DNA of 64,000 nucleotides from Thermosyntropha lipolytica DSM 11003 (lineage in GTDB: Bacteria > Bacillota > Syntrophomonadia > Syntrophomonadales > Syntrophomonadaceae), in the NCBI RefSeq assembly GCF_900129805.1, contig NZ_FQWY01000005.1, forward strand, positions 1 to 64,000. The letters run 5' to 3'. The notes under the pieces were generated by a model, which was given only the letters and a program-made list of their open reading frames with translations, was not told the DNA's origin and made no database searches. Shown here piece after piece: positions 7,445 through 16,218 of the stretch; the stretch's first letter is position 1; each line of letters starts with the position of its first letter. The translations under genes were made by a program, and so were the position numbers.

Positions 7445-8089
7445 TTATCCTACTTTTTGCACTCCTTTCATATTTAAAGCCTGCCTTATGCGATTTAAAA
7501 CATATTCTCTATCTTCCGGCCTATTTACATAATCAAGTTCATCTACCTGCAATATCAGGAGATTGGTGCTGTCAAAATTTTGATAATGAGCCTCATAAAA
7601 CTTATTCAAAGTGTCCCAGTATTCATATTCGACCTCCAGCTCATCCGGCCTTCCTCTTTTTCTTATCCTGCGCACAGCTTCATCGGTATTCACCCTGAGA
7701 TATACCATAAGCTGAGGCGGAGTTACATAATCTAAAAGGACATTAAGCAGATTATTATATACGGCATACTCCTCCGGATTTAGATATCCATATTCCAGAT
7801 ACATGCGGGCAAATATCCGGTCGGAATAAATAGAACGATCCATAACCGCCCGTCCCACTTTCATAGCCTGCCGGTACTGGCGAAAACGATTGGTAAGAAA
7901 ATTAGTTTGCATGGGAAAAGCCCACTTGGCTCTATCATGGAAAAACTTGTGCAGAAGCATATTTTCATCTTCAAACATCTCGCTAAAAGGTTTAAGGTCA
8001 AACTCTTCGCTTAATATCTTTACCAGGCTCGACTTGCCTACTCCTGTCACCCCGTCAACTACTATAGTTACCCTGTTAGTCTCTTCCAC
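7445..8089 (-). CDS. Deoxynucleoside kinase (dAK/dGK family)
   Basis: A 214-residue member of the deoxynucleoside kinase family, which phosphorylates deoxyribonucleosides with ATP for the salvage pathway. Visible motifs are the P-loop GVTGVGKS (13-20), the MDRSIYSD segment around residues 83-90 with the DRS motif, and an arginine-rich LID, RRIRKRGRPDE. Substrate choice (dA, dG or dC) cannot be read from the motifs alone. The GTG start at 8089 has GGAG eight bases upstream. Monocistronic with its own terminator. Confidence 0.85.
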   Translation of the reverse strand: MEETNRVTIVVDGVTGVGKSSLVKILSEEFDLKPFSEMFEDENMLLHKFFHDRAKWAFPMQTNFLTNRFRQYRQAMKVGRAVMDRSIYSDRIFARMYLEYGYLNPEEYAVYNNLLNVLLDYVTPPQLMVYLRVNTDEAVRRIRKRGRPDELEVEYEYWDTLNKFYEAHYQNFDSTNLLILQVDELDYVNRPEDREYVLNRIRQALNMKGVQKVG

Positions 8090-8191
8090 TTCTTGGTCTC
8101 CTTTCTGCCAGGCTTGTTATCTTTATATTTCTAGATTCATCCCTTAAATCCTACCATAAAAAATGCCGAACATAAAAACTAAATTATCTGA

Positions 8192-9550
8192 TTATTCTGT
8201 TTTTTCACTCTCTATTATCTGGATAGTATTGCGTATTCTGGTTCTAAGCCGTACCTTCCCTCCCCATAAGCTCGCAATATGCTTAACGGTATTATGAGCA
8301 TATTCAAGATTAAGTTCTCTGCCCTCCCATTCATGCTCCAGCATCAGCATATTATGTCGTCCAATTTCTACCACCCTTATGTTCGGTATACTGTTCATTC
8401 CCACATTAGCAATCAAAGTCTCTTTTATCTTTGCGAAGCCTTCGTCATCAGCAATTTCGGATACAATATAATCTTTACCGCTCTTTTTGAACTGGAAAAG
8501 GTTTAGCTCCCTGCCCAAATCTATATCCAGATAACGCCTTAAAAAAGAAGCATCTCTTTCCTGTTCACGCACTTCGAAAATAAAACCGGGATCTTTATTT
8601 TTTTCCGCTAATTTCTCAAATATCTTAAAACCTAAATGGTAGGGGTTAATCCCCCCTTCTAAAGGAGCAACTACCTGATTGTGCCTTTTTAAAAACTCCA
8701 GATGTAAACCTGAAGGTAAATCAAGGCTGTTTAAAATCTGATAATGCCAGTAGCTTGCCCAGCCTTCGTTCATTATTTTAGTTTCTATCTGAGGTAAAAA
8801 GTAAAGGCTTTCTTCTCTTACTATCATAAGTATATCTTTTTCCCAATCTTTTAAAGGAGCATATTCATATAAAAAAAGCAGCAGGTCTTCTTCGGGAACC
8901 AGCGGAATCTTCTCTAAATCAGGCATAGGTTCTTTTTTATTGTCCTCTAACCAAGGATGTTCACTTGGTTTAGGAGAAAACTTGCTTATTATTCTTTCTT
9001 TCTGCTCTTCCCGGCTGAGCCTTTTTTCTCCTATAATTCTTGTTGTCTGATAACGTATGGAATGAGCAGCATCTATTATCCTCTCTACCCTGGTATATCC
9101 TATGCTGGGATCGGCAATATAACTGCGAATCCTATCAGCATGAGATTTAAACATTTCCAAAGTGTTTTCAGCTCGGGTTCCTAATTTAAAAAGGCGATTA
9201 TTTTTAAAAAAGTCATTGTGTCCATAAACATGAGCCATGGTAAGTATCTGTAAAAGAAGAGTATTATCTTTCATAAGATAAGCCAAACAGGGATTGGAAT
9301 TTATTACCATTTCATAAGGGAGCCCGGTTAGGTTATACCGGTAAAAGGTCTTTTTTCTTTCATAAGCTTTGCCGAAACTCCAGTGGGGATATCTAGAAGG
9401 CATACCCATATAAGATTCATATCCTATCATATCTTCATAGGAACAAAGTTCAAATTCCTGGGGATAAAAATCAAGCCCCTTCTCCCGGGCTACCTTTTCT
9501 ATTTTTTCATTGTAGTAGATCAAATCACTTATTACATAATCACTCCCCAC
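8192..9550 (-). CDS. spoVR: SpoVR-family protein
   Basis: A 452-residue protein matching the SpoVR family throughout: near the N-terminus MGMPSRYPHWSFGK and YEMVINSNPCLAYLM, then AHVYGHNDFF, and EGWASYWHYQI in the middle. In Bacillus subtilis SpoVR affects spore cortex formation; in Gram-negatives the homologue YcgB is a RpoS-dependent protein of unknown activity. The conserved His and Glu residues suggest a metal site (inference). The GTG start follows GGGAGGGATAAG. It lies one base after yhbH and completes the prkA-yhbH-spoVR cluster. Confidence 0.92.
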   Translation of the reverse strand: MGSDYVISDLIYYNEKIEKVAREKGLDFYPQEFELCSYEDMIGYESYMGMPSRYPHWSFGKAYERKKTFYRYNLTGLPYEMVINSNPCLAYLMKDNTLLLQILTMAHVYGHNDFFKNNRLFKLGTRAENTLEMFKSHADRIRSYIADPSIGYTRVERIIDAAHSIRYQTTRIIGEKRLSREEQKERIISKFSPKPSEHPWLEDNKKEPMPDLEKIPLVPEEDLLLFLYEYAPLKDWEKDILMIVREESLYFLPQIETKIMNEGWASYWHYQILNSLDLPSGLHLEFLKRHNQVVAPLEGGINPYHLGFKIFEKLAEKNKDPGFIFEVREQERDASFLRRYLDIDLGRELNLFQFKKSGKDYIVSEIADDEGFAKIKETLIANVGMNSIPNIRVVEIGRHNMLMLEHEWEGRELNLEYAHNTVKHIASLWGGKVRLRTRIRNTIQIIESEKTE

Positions 9551-9551
9551 C

Positions 9552-10721
9552 TTATCCCTCCCTTTCCGCGACTTGCAAAAGCTTCTTAAAGGCCGGCCAA
9601 ATATCTTCTTTGCTGGCTAAAGTAACCCAGACAAAATTAGGAGCATCTATAGCCGTTTTATATTCACTAAGCATAGTTTTACTCGGAGTCCAGGAAGAAA
9701 TAATTTCTCCATAGCCAAACAGATTACATACCTTGGTAAGTTCTACCGCTTTTTCTACGGCTTTAGGTACATCTTCAGGCCAGTTATCTCCATCACTGCA
9801 ATGAAAAGCATATATATTCCAGATAGCAGGATCATATCTTTCTTTTATAATTTCTAATGCTTTTTCATATCCACTGCTTATCATGGTACCTCCTGATTCT
9901 CCCCGGTGAAAAAAGGCATCCTCATCTACTTCTTTGGCGGTAGTAGTGTGATTTATAAATACCAGATCTACATTTACATAACGATAGCGAACAAACTGAT
10001 AAAGCAAAAAGAAAAAACTACGGGCCATATATTTTTTATTAAGATACATAGATCCAGAATTATCCATAATGCATATAACTACCGCATTCGACTCTGTTCT
10101 TATATCTTCCTTGACCCGCTGATAGCGGAGATCTTCTTCACTAAAAGGAAATCTTTCTATTTCTCCTTCTATCCCCAGTTCTCTTAAAGTTCTTTCCGTA
10201 GCTTTTTTCCGTTTTATTCTTTCTACCATAGACCGCTTTTTATTGAGTCGGGGAGGAATTCCCTTGCGCTGTATTCCCCAGCGTTTGTTGCTTCTTTCCG
10301 ATTGAATAAAAGAAAACTTCTTTCTCTCCATAAAAGGTAGCTCTAAATCTTCAAATAAATATTGCACTAGTTCCTCCAGGGTAATTTCTGTTTCATAAAT
10401 ATCTTCCCCCTCTATACTTCCAGCTCCATCTCCTGCTCCTGGTATCCCTCCCCGGCTACCTGAAATCCTCTGTCCCCGTTTCTCATTGCCCTGACCGGTA
10501 GCAACCCCGGGTTTATTTTCTCCATAAATAAAACGGTACTCCTTTATTCCTCTTATAGGTATCTTAAACACTTTATCCTTACTTTTGCCTATGATACTCT
10601 CCTCGGCTACTATACTACCAATATTGCGCTTTATGGCATCTTCAACCAGCTGCCGGTGCCGGCGGCGGTCTTCAGCGCTCCTATCTCTTCCACTCCCTTC
10701 AAAATCACGAAATACAGCCAC
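9552..10721 (-). CDS. yhbH: YhbH/YeaH-family protein (DUF444)
   Basis: The protein (about 389 aa) starts AVFRDFEGSGRDRSAEDRRRHR and has a VWA-like core, CIMDNSGSMYLNKK, whose DNSGS forms a MIDAS-type metal site. DUF444 proteins (YhbH in Bacillus, YeaH in E. coli) accompany PrkA and SpoVR. Between residues about 70 and 110 is a Gly-rich low-complexity linker (GQRISGSRGG). The GTG at 10721 is chosen because GAGGTG is six bases upstream; a longer frame to 10760 would overlap prkA. Only 10 bases separate it from prkA. Confidence 0.88.
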   Translation of the reverse strand: MAVFRDFEGSGRDRSAEDRRRHRQLVEDAIKRNIGSIVAEESIIGKSKDKVFKIPIRGIKEYRFIYGENKPGVATGQGNEKRGQRISGSRGGIPGAGDGAGSIEGEDIYETEITLEELVQYLFEDLELPFMERKKFSFIQSERSNKRWGIQRKGIPPRLNKKRSMVERIKRKKATERTLRELGIEGEIERFPFSEEDLRYQRVKEDIRTESNAVVICIMDNSGSMYLNKKYMARSFFFLLYQFVRYRYVNVDLVFINHTTTAKEVDEDAFFHRGESGGTMISSGYEKALEIIKERYDPAIWNIYAFHCSDGDNWPEDVPKAVEKAVELTKVCNLFGYGEIISSWTPSKTMLSEYKTAIDAPNFVWVTLASKEDIWPAFKKLLQVAEREG

Positions 10722-10731
10722 CACTATCACC

Positions 10732-12666
10732 TCAGTCTTTCCACAGGTTATTGGCAGCATATTTTAAAACTACATTACAGCAGTGGTCACAATAGCCGCT
10801 TCGCTTCATTTCCTCTACCATCGCATCATATTTTTTCTTCTGTTCTTCATCCCTTACCCGCGCCCTGGTAATTATTCGCGAAAGTTCACTTACCGAAGAA
10901 GTAAGTTTTTTCTCAATAGCCTCTCTTAAAGGCTCATAACTTTCATAATTAATCTTCTTGTTATTGCGTAAAAGGGTAAACATATAAGCAGTAACATCAT
11001 GCCTGAAACCACGGGCAGCATTGCCGGTAAGCCCTATCCCTGACTCTATAGACTCCATAAACTTTTCATCCGGCTCCAGTTCTTCTCCCGTATTTTTATC
11101 TTTAAGTTTAGTCTTATTCACAAAAGCTTCGGCATGGTCAAGATAATTATTGAATAAAGCTTCTGCCTGTTCCCGATAGCCATGAATAAAGGCCTTGGTT
11201 ACCTCTTTTTCCAGTATCCGGTGATATTCTTTTTTTATCGTATCTTTCAGATAACCTAGAAGCTTCTGTTTTTCATCATCTGGCATATCCGTAGATTTAA
11301 CCGATTTTATTAAAGATTCTAAAACAATAATAGGATTTATGCAGTTATAAGGTGACTCAGATAAGGCATTATCAATAGCCTTCATAATAAAGCGGGTTGA
11401 TATTCCTTTAAAACCTTCCTTGCCCCCTTCTTCACGCAATTCCTGAATATCTATCTTCTGCTGCAGTTCTTTCTGCACAATTTCTTCTCCATTATAAATA
11501 CGCATCTTGGTTATCATATCAACTTTGTTGGAAGGATTAAGACGGCTCAGGATGGCAAACATAGAAGCGACCTCCAGGGTATGGGGTGCAATATGAGCAT
11601 CAAACTTGCTCTGGCGCAGAATTTTGCGGTAGATCTTAACTTCTTGATCTAATTCCAGGCAATAGGGAACCTCTATTTTTACAATACGGTCTAAAATAGC
11701 CTCATTAGTATTGTCTGATTTAAACTTATTCCACTCTGCCTCATTAGAATGGGCCAGTATTATACCATCAAAATATATCATAGGTCCTTTACCGGGAGAA
11801 GGTATTGATTTTTCCTGGGTAGCTGTGATTATAGTATGTAGATATTCCACATCATTTTTAAATATTTCTATAAATTCAACAATACCCCGGTTACCGGCAT
11901 TAAAAGCCCCATTAAGAGATAAAACCCGGGGATCATCTTCCGGATAGAGGTCCATTTTCGATATATCCACAGAACCAATCAAAACCGAAGTATCTTGATT
12001 ATTGGGATCAACCGGAGGTACTACGGCAATACCTTTACGGGAACGAATAGAAAAATCCACGGTTACTACCCGGAAATTTTCATATTCTCCCTTATATTCA
12101 TTAAGCAAACGATAGCGGCACACCGGGCATAAATCCCCTTCAATCTTAACCCCCAGCATCTTTTCGAATTCAGGCCGCAGATGTTTAGGTATAAGATGCA
12201 GAGGCTCTTCCCGCATAGGACAGCCTTCCAGAGCAAAAATAGGCGGACTATTTTCTAATGCCCGCTTAAGGCTTTCCATAATAGAAGATTTTCCTGATCC
12301 TACCGGCCCTACCAGGTACAATACCTGCCTTGATTCTTCTCCCCGCATGGCCGCAGAATGAAAATACCTTACTATTTCCATAATCGTTTTATCAATGCCA
12401 AAAAAATCATCGGCAAAAAATTTATACCTTTTTATGACATCATTGCCGTAAATCCTGCGTAAACGCGGATCATCCTCCGTCTTTATAACTTCTACCCCCG
12501 GTTCAGTAATTAAACGATACATCCGCTCATGGGCCAGCATAGCTACATCTTTATTCTCCTTAACTATATTAAGGTAATCGAGAAAAGTGCCTTGAAAATT
12601 TTCATGCTTTCTCTTTTTTCTATCTTCCTTGATTAAATGTTCAAAATCATAAGACATATTAAACAT
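10732..12666 (-). CDS. prkA: PrkA AAA+ serine protein kinase / stress protein
   Basis: A 644-residue PrkA homologue, full length. It has an AAA+ P-loop GPVGSGKSS (about 120-128), a CPVCRYRL zinc-type pair around residue 180, the sequence FAGLD-like pore region replaced by family-specific blocks, and a C-terminal PrkA domain ending GYCDHCC. PrkA in Bacillus was described as a serine kinase and influences sporulation and stationary phase; later work treats it also as an AAA protease-like enzyme, so activity is open. The ATG at 12666 is very close to AAGGAGGG; the second ATG, three codons on, may be used instead. First gene of the prkA-yhbH-spoVR operon. Confidence 0.93.
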   Translation of the reverse strand: MFNMSYDFEHLIKEDRKKRKHENFQGTFLDYLNIVKENKDVAMLAHERMYRLITEPGVEVIKTEDDPRLRRIYGNDVIKRYKFFADDFFGIDKTIMEIVRYFHSAAMRGEESRQVLYLVGPVGSGKSSIMESLKRALENSPPIFALEGCPMREEPLHLIPKHLRPEFEKMLGVKIEGDLCPVCRYRLLNEYKGEYENFRVVTVDFSIRSRKGIAVVPPVDPNNQDTSVLIGSVDISKMDLYPEDDPRVLSLNGAFNAGNRGIVEFIEIFKNDVEYLHTIITATQEKSIPSPGKGPMIYFDGIILAHSNEAEWNKFKSDNTNEAILDRIVKIEVPYCLELDQEVKIYRKILRQSKFDAHIAPHTLEVASMFAILSRLNPSNKVDMITKMRIYNGEEIVQKELQQKIDIQELREEGGKEGFKGISTRFIMKAIDNALSESPYNCINPIIVLESLIKSVKSTDMPDDEKQKLLGYLKDTIKKEYHRILEKEVTKAFIHGYREQAEALFNNYLDHAEAFVNKTKLKDKNTGEELEPDEKFMESIESGIGLTGNAARGFRHDVTAYMFTLLRNNKKINYESYEPLREAIEKKLTSSVSELSRIITRARVRDEEQKKKYDAMVEEMKRSGYCDHCCNVVLKYAANNLWKD

Positions 12667-12700
12667 CTCCCTCCTTAGGAACTGATGCCTTAAAACAAAA

Positions 12701-12752
12701 ATTCGGAATAGAGCATCTAACAGTATATTTATATGTATGCCCTATTCCGAAT
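12701..12752. repeat. Long imperfect inverted repeat in the prkA leader
   Basis: ATTCGGAATAGAGCA (12701-12715) and TGCCCTATTCCGAAT (12738-12752) pair in 14 of 15 positions around a 22-base AT-rich loop. On the minus strand it ends 35 bases before the prkA ATG and is followed by TTTTTGTTTTAA, so it could act as an attenuator; as DNA it could be a regulator binding site. The etfA terminator lies separately just upstream. Confidence 0.65.
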
Positions 12753-12801
12753 ATATTTTTTTACAAAGTTTTCCATAAACAAGATTAAAATCTGGTACCA
12801 G

Positions 12802-12843
12802 CTAAAAAAGCAGGGATATGCCCCTTAAAGCAAATATCCCTGC
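12802..12843 (-). terminator. Terminator of the acd-fixCX-etfBA operon
   Basis: GCAGGGATAT (12810-12819) pairs perfectly with ATATCCCTGC (12834-12843); on the minus strand the stem is followed by TTTTTTAGC. It lies 25 bases past the etfA stop. Confidence 0.88.
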
Positions 12844-12867
12844 TCTTTAAGCTCTTAGCAAACTTTT

Positions 12868-13788
12868 CTACCCTAAAAGCTTATTCATCTCTTTTACCGC
12901 TTCATGCAGGTCAGCTGTGAGTATATAGTCAGCCATAGCATTTATATTAGCGTTTTCATCTGTATTTATGGCCACTATAACTTTAGCGTCTCTTATCCCT
13001 ACCGTAAACTGCACCTGTCCTGATATACCAAGGAGTATAGCCAGCTCAGGTTTGCATATCTTACCCGAAAGCCCAATTACGCGCTCTTCGGGCAGCCATT
13101 TTTTATCCGTAGCCAGCGGTTTGGAACAGGCAACCTCGGCTCCAATCTTTTTAGCCAGCTCTTCTATCATCGGCAAATCTTCTTTGCTGTTAAGGCCCTG
13201 CCCTACAGCTACCAGTTTATCAGCAGCGGCTATATCAACCGTGTCGGTTTCTTTGGCCTTTACCTCCAGAACTTTAACCGCAGCAGCAGGCAGGTCCAAG
13301 GCAAGCTCTTCCACCTTACCGCCGCTTCCGGCATAAGGAGCAAAACTGCGCGGCGCTACGGCAATAACCTTTTTATCTGTATTTATGTACTGGGTAGCAA
13401 CCGTTGCTCCCCCCAGAGCATTGCGCTTACACTCTATCCTGCCGCCATTAATCTCCATAGAAGAAACATCAGTAAGACAGCCAGCTCCCATCTTTTGAGC
13501 CAGTCTGCCTGCCAACTCCTTTCCCCGCCGGTTGGAAGAAAGAAGAACAATATCTGCTCCCAGCTTGCAAGCTGCCTCTTTGACAACAGCAGCTATCTGA
13601 GCTGTATCAGCCAAAACTACATCATTATTATTATTAATCTTATAAACCTCTGCTCCCGCATGGGCTAAAATCTCGGCCTGTTCATCATCATTTATAACTA
13701 GGATTTTAGCCTTTTCCCCTATAGCCTCAGCCGCAGTCAAAAGTTCAAGAGCCAGATTAGCTTTATCACTGAAAATCAAAACGGCCAT
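12868..13788 (-). CDS. etfA: Electron transfer flavoprotein alpha subunit (FixB)
   Basis: An ETF alpha subunit of about 306 residues. The N-terminal domain contains the SSNRRGKELAGRLA segment and the C-terminal FAD-binding domain has PEERVIGLSGKIC, LLGISGQVQFTVGI and VAINTDENANI. The usual GISGAIQH is here GISGQVQF, so the histidine normally near the FAD is Phe. With EtfB it carries electrons between the acyl-CoA dehydrogenase and FixC/FixX. GGGAGGTGGATTTT precedes the ATG at 13788; a GTG three codons upstream is unlikely. Last gene of the operon. Confidence 0.93.
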   Translation of the reverse strand: MAVLIFSDKANLALELLTAAEAIGEKAKILVINDDEQAEILAHAGAEVYKINNNNDVVLADTAQIAAVVKEAACKLGADIVLLSSNRRGKELAGRLAQKMGAGCLTDVSSMEINGGRIECKRNALGGATVATQYINTDKKVIAVAPRSFAPYAGSGGKVEELALDLPAAAVKVLEVKAKETDTVDIAAADKLVAVGQGLNSKEDLPMIEELAKKIGAEVACSKPLATDKKWLPEERVIGLSGKICKPELAILLGISGQVQFTVGIRDAKVIVAINTDENANINAMADYILTADLHEAVKEMNKLLG

Positions 13789-13802
13789 AAAATCCACCTC
13801 CC

Positions 13803-14552
13803 CTAGATCATGTTTTCGCTTCTCAATTTATCAACCAGTTCCGCTACATTCTTGACTACTATCCGCTTGCGGTCGCTTTCCGGTGCCAGATTGCTTACCG
13901 TAGTTATAAGGGCTTCTTTATTTATACCATCAAGCTCATCTTCTTCTATCACTTCTTTCGGCTTTTTGCCTGCTTTAAGAATCTGGGTAACCGATGGAAT
14001 ACGCGGTTCATTTATACCTGAAACTACCGTGATTACTGCCGGCAGGGCAACTTCTACTACCTCTTCGGCATCTTCCAGCACCCTGGTTACTATCGCCTTA
14101 TTCCCCTCCAGCTTTATAGCACCGGCATAACCCACCTGAGGCCATCCTAAAATCTCAGCAATTCTAGATCCTACCTGTCCGGAATAATTGTCGCCACTTC
14201 CTTCCCCTAGTAAAAGAAGGCCTACATCATCAATCTTCTTTACCCCGGCTGCCAGCACCTGTGCTATTATGCTGCTTTCGGCTCCATTTAAATCATCCCC
14301 TACAATCAAAAAAGCTTCATCCCCTCCTGCGGCCAGAGCTTCTTTTACCGTATCCTCCAGATCTTCACTGCCAGCGGCCAGAACAATAACTTTCTCCGCC
14401 AGATTGTTTTCCTTGAGCATAACCCCCGCTTCCAGAGCATTTTTGTCAATAGTGCCAAAGGTGAGAGGAACATCATCAAAAACCGGCTGCCGATTTTTAA
14501 TCCTTATCTGCTGCAGATCAGGAATCTGCTTCATAGCTACTACCACATTCAT
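13803..14552 (-). CDS. etfB: Electron transfer flavoprotein beta subunit (FixA)
   Basis: A full-length EtfB of 249 residues. Typical blocks are MNVVVAMKQIPD at the start, FGTIDKNALEAG, and the nucleotide-binding EGSGDNYSGQVGSRIAEILGW. In simple ETFs the site binds AMP; in bifurcating ETFs and FixAB it binds a second FAD. The motif alone does not settle which occurs here, but the presence of fixC and fixX in the operon favours a FixAB-like role. AAGGAGGGTAAAAGG precedes the ATG. Confidence 0.93.
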   Translation of the reverse strand: MNVVVAMKQIPDLQQIRIKNRQPVFDDVPLTFGTIDKNALEAGVMLKENNLAEKVIVLAAGSEDLEDTVKEALAAGGDEAFLIVGDDLNGAESSIIAQVLAAGVKKIDDVGLLLLGEGSGDNYSGQVGSRIAEILGWPQVGYAGAIKLEGNKAIVTRVLEDAEEVVEVALPAVITVVSGINEPRIPSVTQILKAGKKPKEVIEEDELDGINKEALITTVSNLAPESDRKRIVVKNVAELVDKLRSENMI

Positions 14553-14580
14553 CCTTTTACCCTCCTTACCAATCTATTTT

Positions 14581-14865
14581 TTAGCCAAACCTGAACTGAA
14601 CCCCAGCTCCGCCATGCGGATATTTCCAATCCAAAACCTCAACTCCACAGGCAATGCGGCAAGTACCGCATTCCAGACATCCATCAATGGTAAATTCAAC
14701 TTCCCCCTTATCATTAAGGCTGTAAAGCCCTGCTGGACATACCAGAACCGCCCTCTTTAAACGGGGGTCTTTTTCCATGCCTGGCTTTATATTTATATGC
14801 CTTTCCTTATCTTCCTTGAAAACATTGAGCCCCAGTTTAGCTTTCAGGTTAAGCGGTTCGCTCAT
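14581..14865 (-). CDS. fixX: FixX-like ferredoxin
   Basis: A 94-residue iron-sulphur protein. The cluster cysteines are in CPAGLYS and CLECGTCRIAC near the centre, the arrangement seen in FixX and in the ferredoxin domain of ETF:quinone oxidoreductase. It should relay electrons between the FAD of FixC and the quinone. Its ATG overlaps the fixC stop by four bases (ATGA), indicating translational coupling and a stoichiometric complex. Confidence 0.9.
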   Translation of the reverse strand: MSEPLNLKAKLGLNVFKEDKERHINIKPGMEKDPRLKRAVLVCPAGLYSLNDKGEVEFTIDGCLECGTCRIACGVEVLDWKYPHGGAGVQFRFG

Positions 14866-16151
14866 ATCTTCATCACCTTCCTCATATCACCGGCCATAGC
14901 CCAGAGCTGTTTAAAGCCCAGATACTTCTTGACCGTAGGATAAAGCCGTTCTTTAGGCCCGGCAGGAACGGCATACAGATCCCGCATAATACTGGTTACC
15001 AGTTCCGGATAGTAAGTAAAAAATCTTGGATTTTCCAGCACATGAGGAGCTTCCTTAAAATTGATGAAATCCTGCATTACAAAGCTGTTCTTAAGCATCT
15101 CTTCATAAACCGCCAGGGTTTTGGCGCTGAAATCTCCCTTTTCCTTCGCCTTAATAACCGCCTTCGCCGCATAATAGCCGGAAGCCAGCGCATATTCCAT
15201 ACCCCTTACCGTAACCCCTATATTCATGGAAAAACCTGCTGCATCTCCTGCTACCAGGATGCCGTCTCCATAAAGCTTAGTTAAAGCCTTATAGCCTCCT
15301 TCCGGAATTACATGCGCCGAATACTCCGCGGTCTGTCCTCCCTTGATAAGAGGAGCGATTTCCGGCCGATTCTTAAACTCTTCAAACATAACCGGAAGCT
15401 CGATTCTATCTTTGTTTTCCATAAGCTCTTTTATGCTCACTACCAGACCTAGGCTTATGCTGTCTTTATTGGTATAGAGAAAGCCACCGCCAAACATGCC
15501 TTTAGTGACTTCTCCCATAAACAGCCGGGCAACCCCTTCTCCTTCACTTAATCCAAACCTTTCTTCAATTACCGCCGCTTCCAGTTCAATAACTTCTTTT
15601 ACCCCTACGGCATAGTCTTTAGGATTCCCTGGTTTGCGCAGGCCGGCCTTTTCTGCCAGGAGGGAAAGCACCCCATCACAGGCTATAACTACATCAGCAT
15701 AAAGTTCATCTTCTCCCGCTTTAACCCCTGCTACCTTGCCGTTTTCAAATATCAGGTCATCGACCTTGCTCTTGGTTACGATCATAGCTCCTTTGCGCTC
15801 TACCTGTTTGGCAAACCAGCGGTCAAATTTGGCCCTTAATATACTGTAGCTCTGATAAGGTTCGGTTCTGAGCTCTTCCCCGCTGTAGCGAAGGGTCAGG
15901 GAACGCTCTTTAGCCATTATGGCCACTTCTTCATGAGCGATAAACCTTTCTAAAGGTGCTTTTTTCCACAAATCAGGATACATATCCCGCACCGGGTTCA
16001 GATAAATACGTCCCCCGGTAACATTTTTAGCTCCCGCATAATCTCCTCTCTCCAGGAGTAAAACTTCCAGCCCTTCTGAAGCCAGAGTATATGCTGCTCC
16101 CAAACCTGCAAGTCCGCCACCAACTATTATCGCATCAAATCTTTCCTCCAT
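14862..16151 (-). CDS. fixC: FixC-type FAD-dependent oxidoreductase (ETF:quinone oxidoreductase family)
   Basis: About 429 residues beginning with the Rossmann motif AIIVGGGLAGLGAA and a GDAAGFSMNIG FAD-binding segment later. The C-terminal region RLYPTVKKYLGFKQLW is typical of FixC/geranylgeranyl-reductase-like flavoproteins. It takes electrons from ETF and passes them with FixX to membrane quinone, or in FixABCX systems takes part in NADH-driven bifurcation. I choose the ATG at 16151 (GGGTGGTAAGA upstream). It is coupled to fixX by overlap and follows the acyl-CoA dehydrogenase gene by 67 bases. Confidence 0.9.
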   Translation of the reverse strand: MEERFDAIIVGGGLAGLGAAYTLASEGLEVLLLERGDYAGAKNVTGGRIYLNPVRDMYPDLWKKAPLERFIAHEEVAIMAKERSLTLRYSGEELRTEPYQSYSILRAKFDRWFAKQVERKGAMIVTKSKVDDLIFENGKVAGVKAGEDELYADVVIACDGVLSLLAEKAGLRKPGNPKDYAVGVKEVIELEAAVIEERFGLSEGEGVARLFMGEVTKGMFGGGFLYTNKDSISLGLVVSIKELMENKDRIELPVMFEEFKNRPEIAPLIKGGQTAEYSAHVIPEGGYKALTKLYGDGILVAGDAAGFSMNIGVTVRGMEYALASGYYAAKAVIKAKEKGDFSAKTLAVYEEMLKNSFVMQDFINFKEAPHVLENPRFFTYYPELVTSIMRDLYAVPAGPKERLYPTVKKYLGFKQLWAMAGDMRKVMKI

Positions 16152-16190
16152 TCTTACCACCCGCCTTCAATGGAAAATAAGCAGAAAACG

Positions 16191-16208
16191 GGGGAGAAAA
16201 AACTCCCC
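16191..16208 (-). terminator. Weak hairpin between acd and fixC, possible attenuator
   Basis: GGGGAG/CTCCCC (16203-16208 and 16191-16196) form a 6-bp GC stem around TTTTTT. Downstream on the minus strand is only CGTTTTC, so it may stabilise the acd message or reduce read-through into fixC rather than end transcription. Confidence 0.35.
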
Positions 16209-16218
16209 TCTATCCCCT

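Noticed and set aside
16191-16208. Full terminator between acd and fixC
   Set aside because: No U-tract of useful length follows the stem and the genes appear to form one operon.
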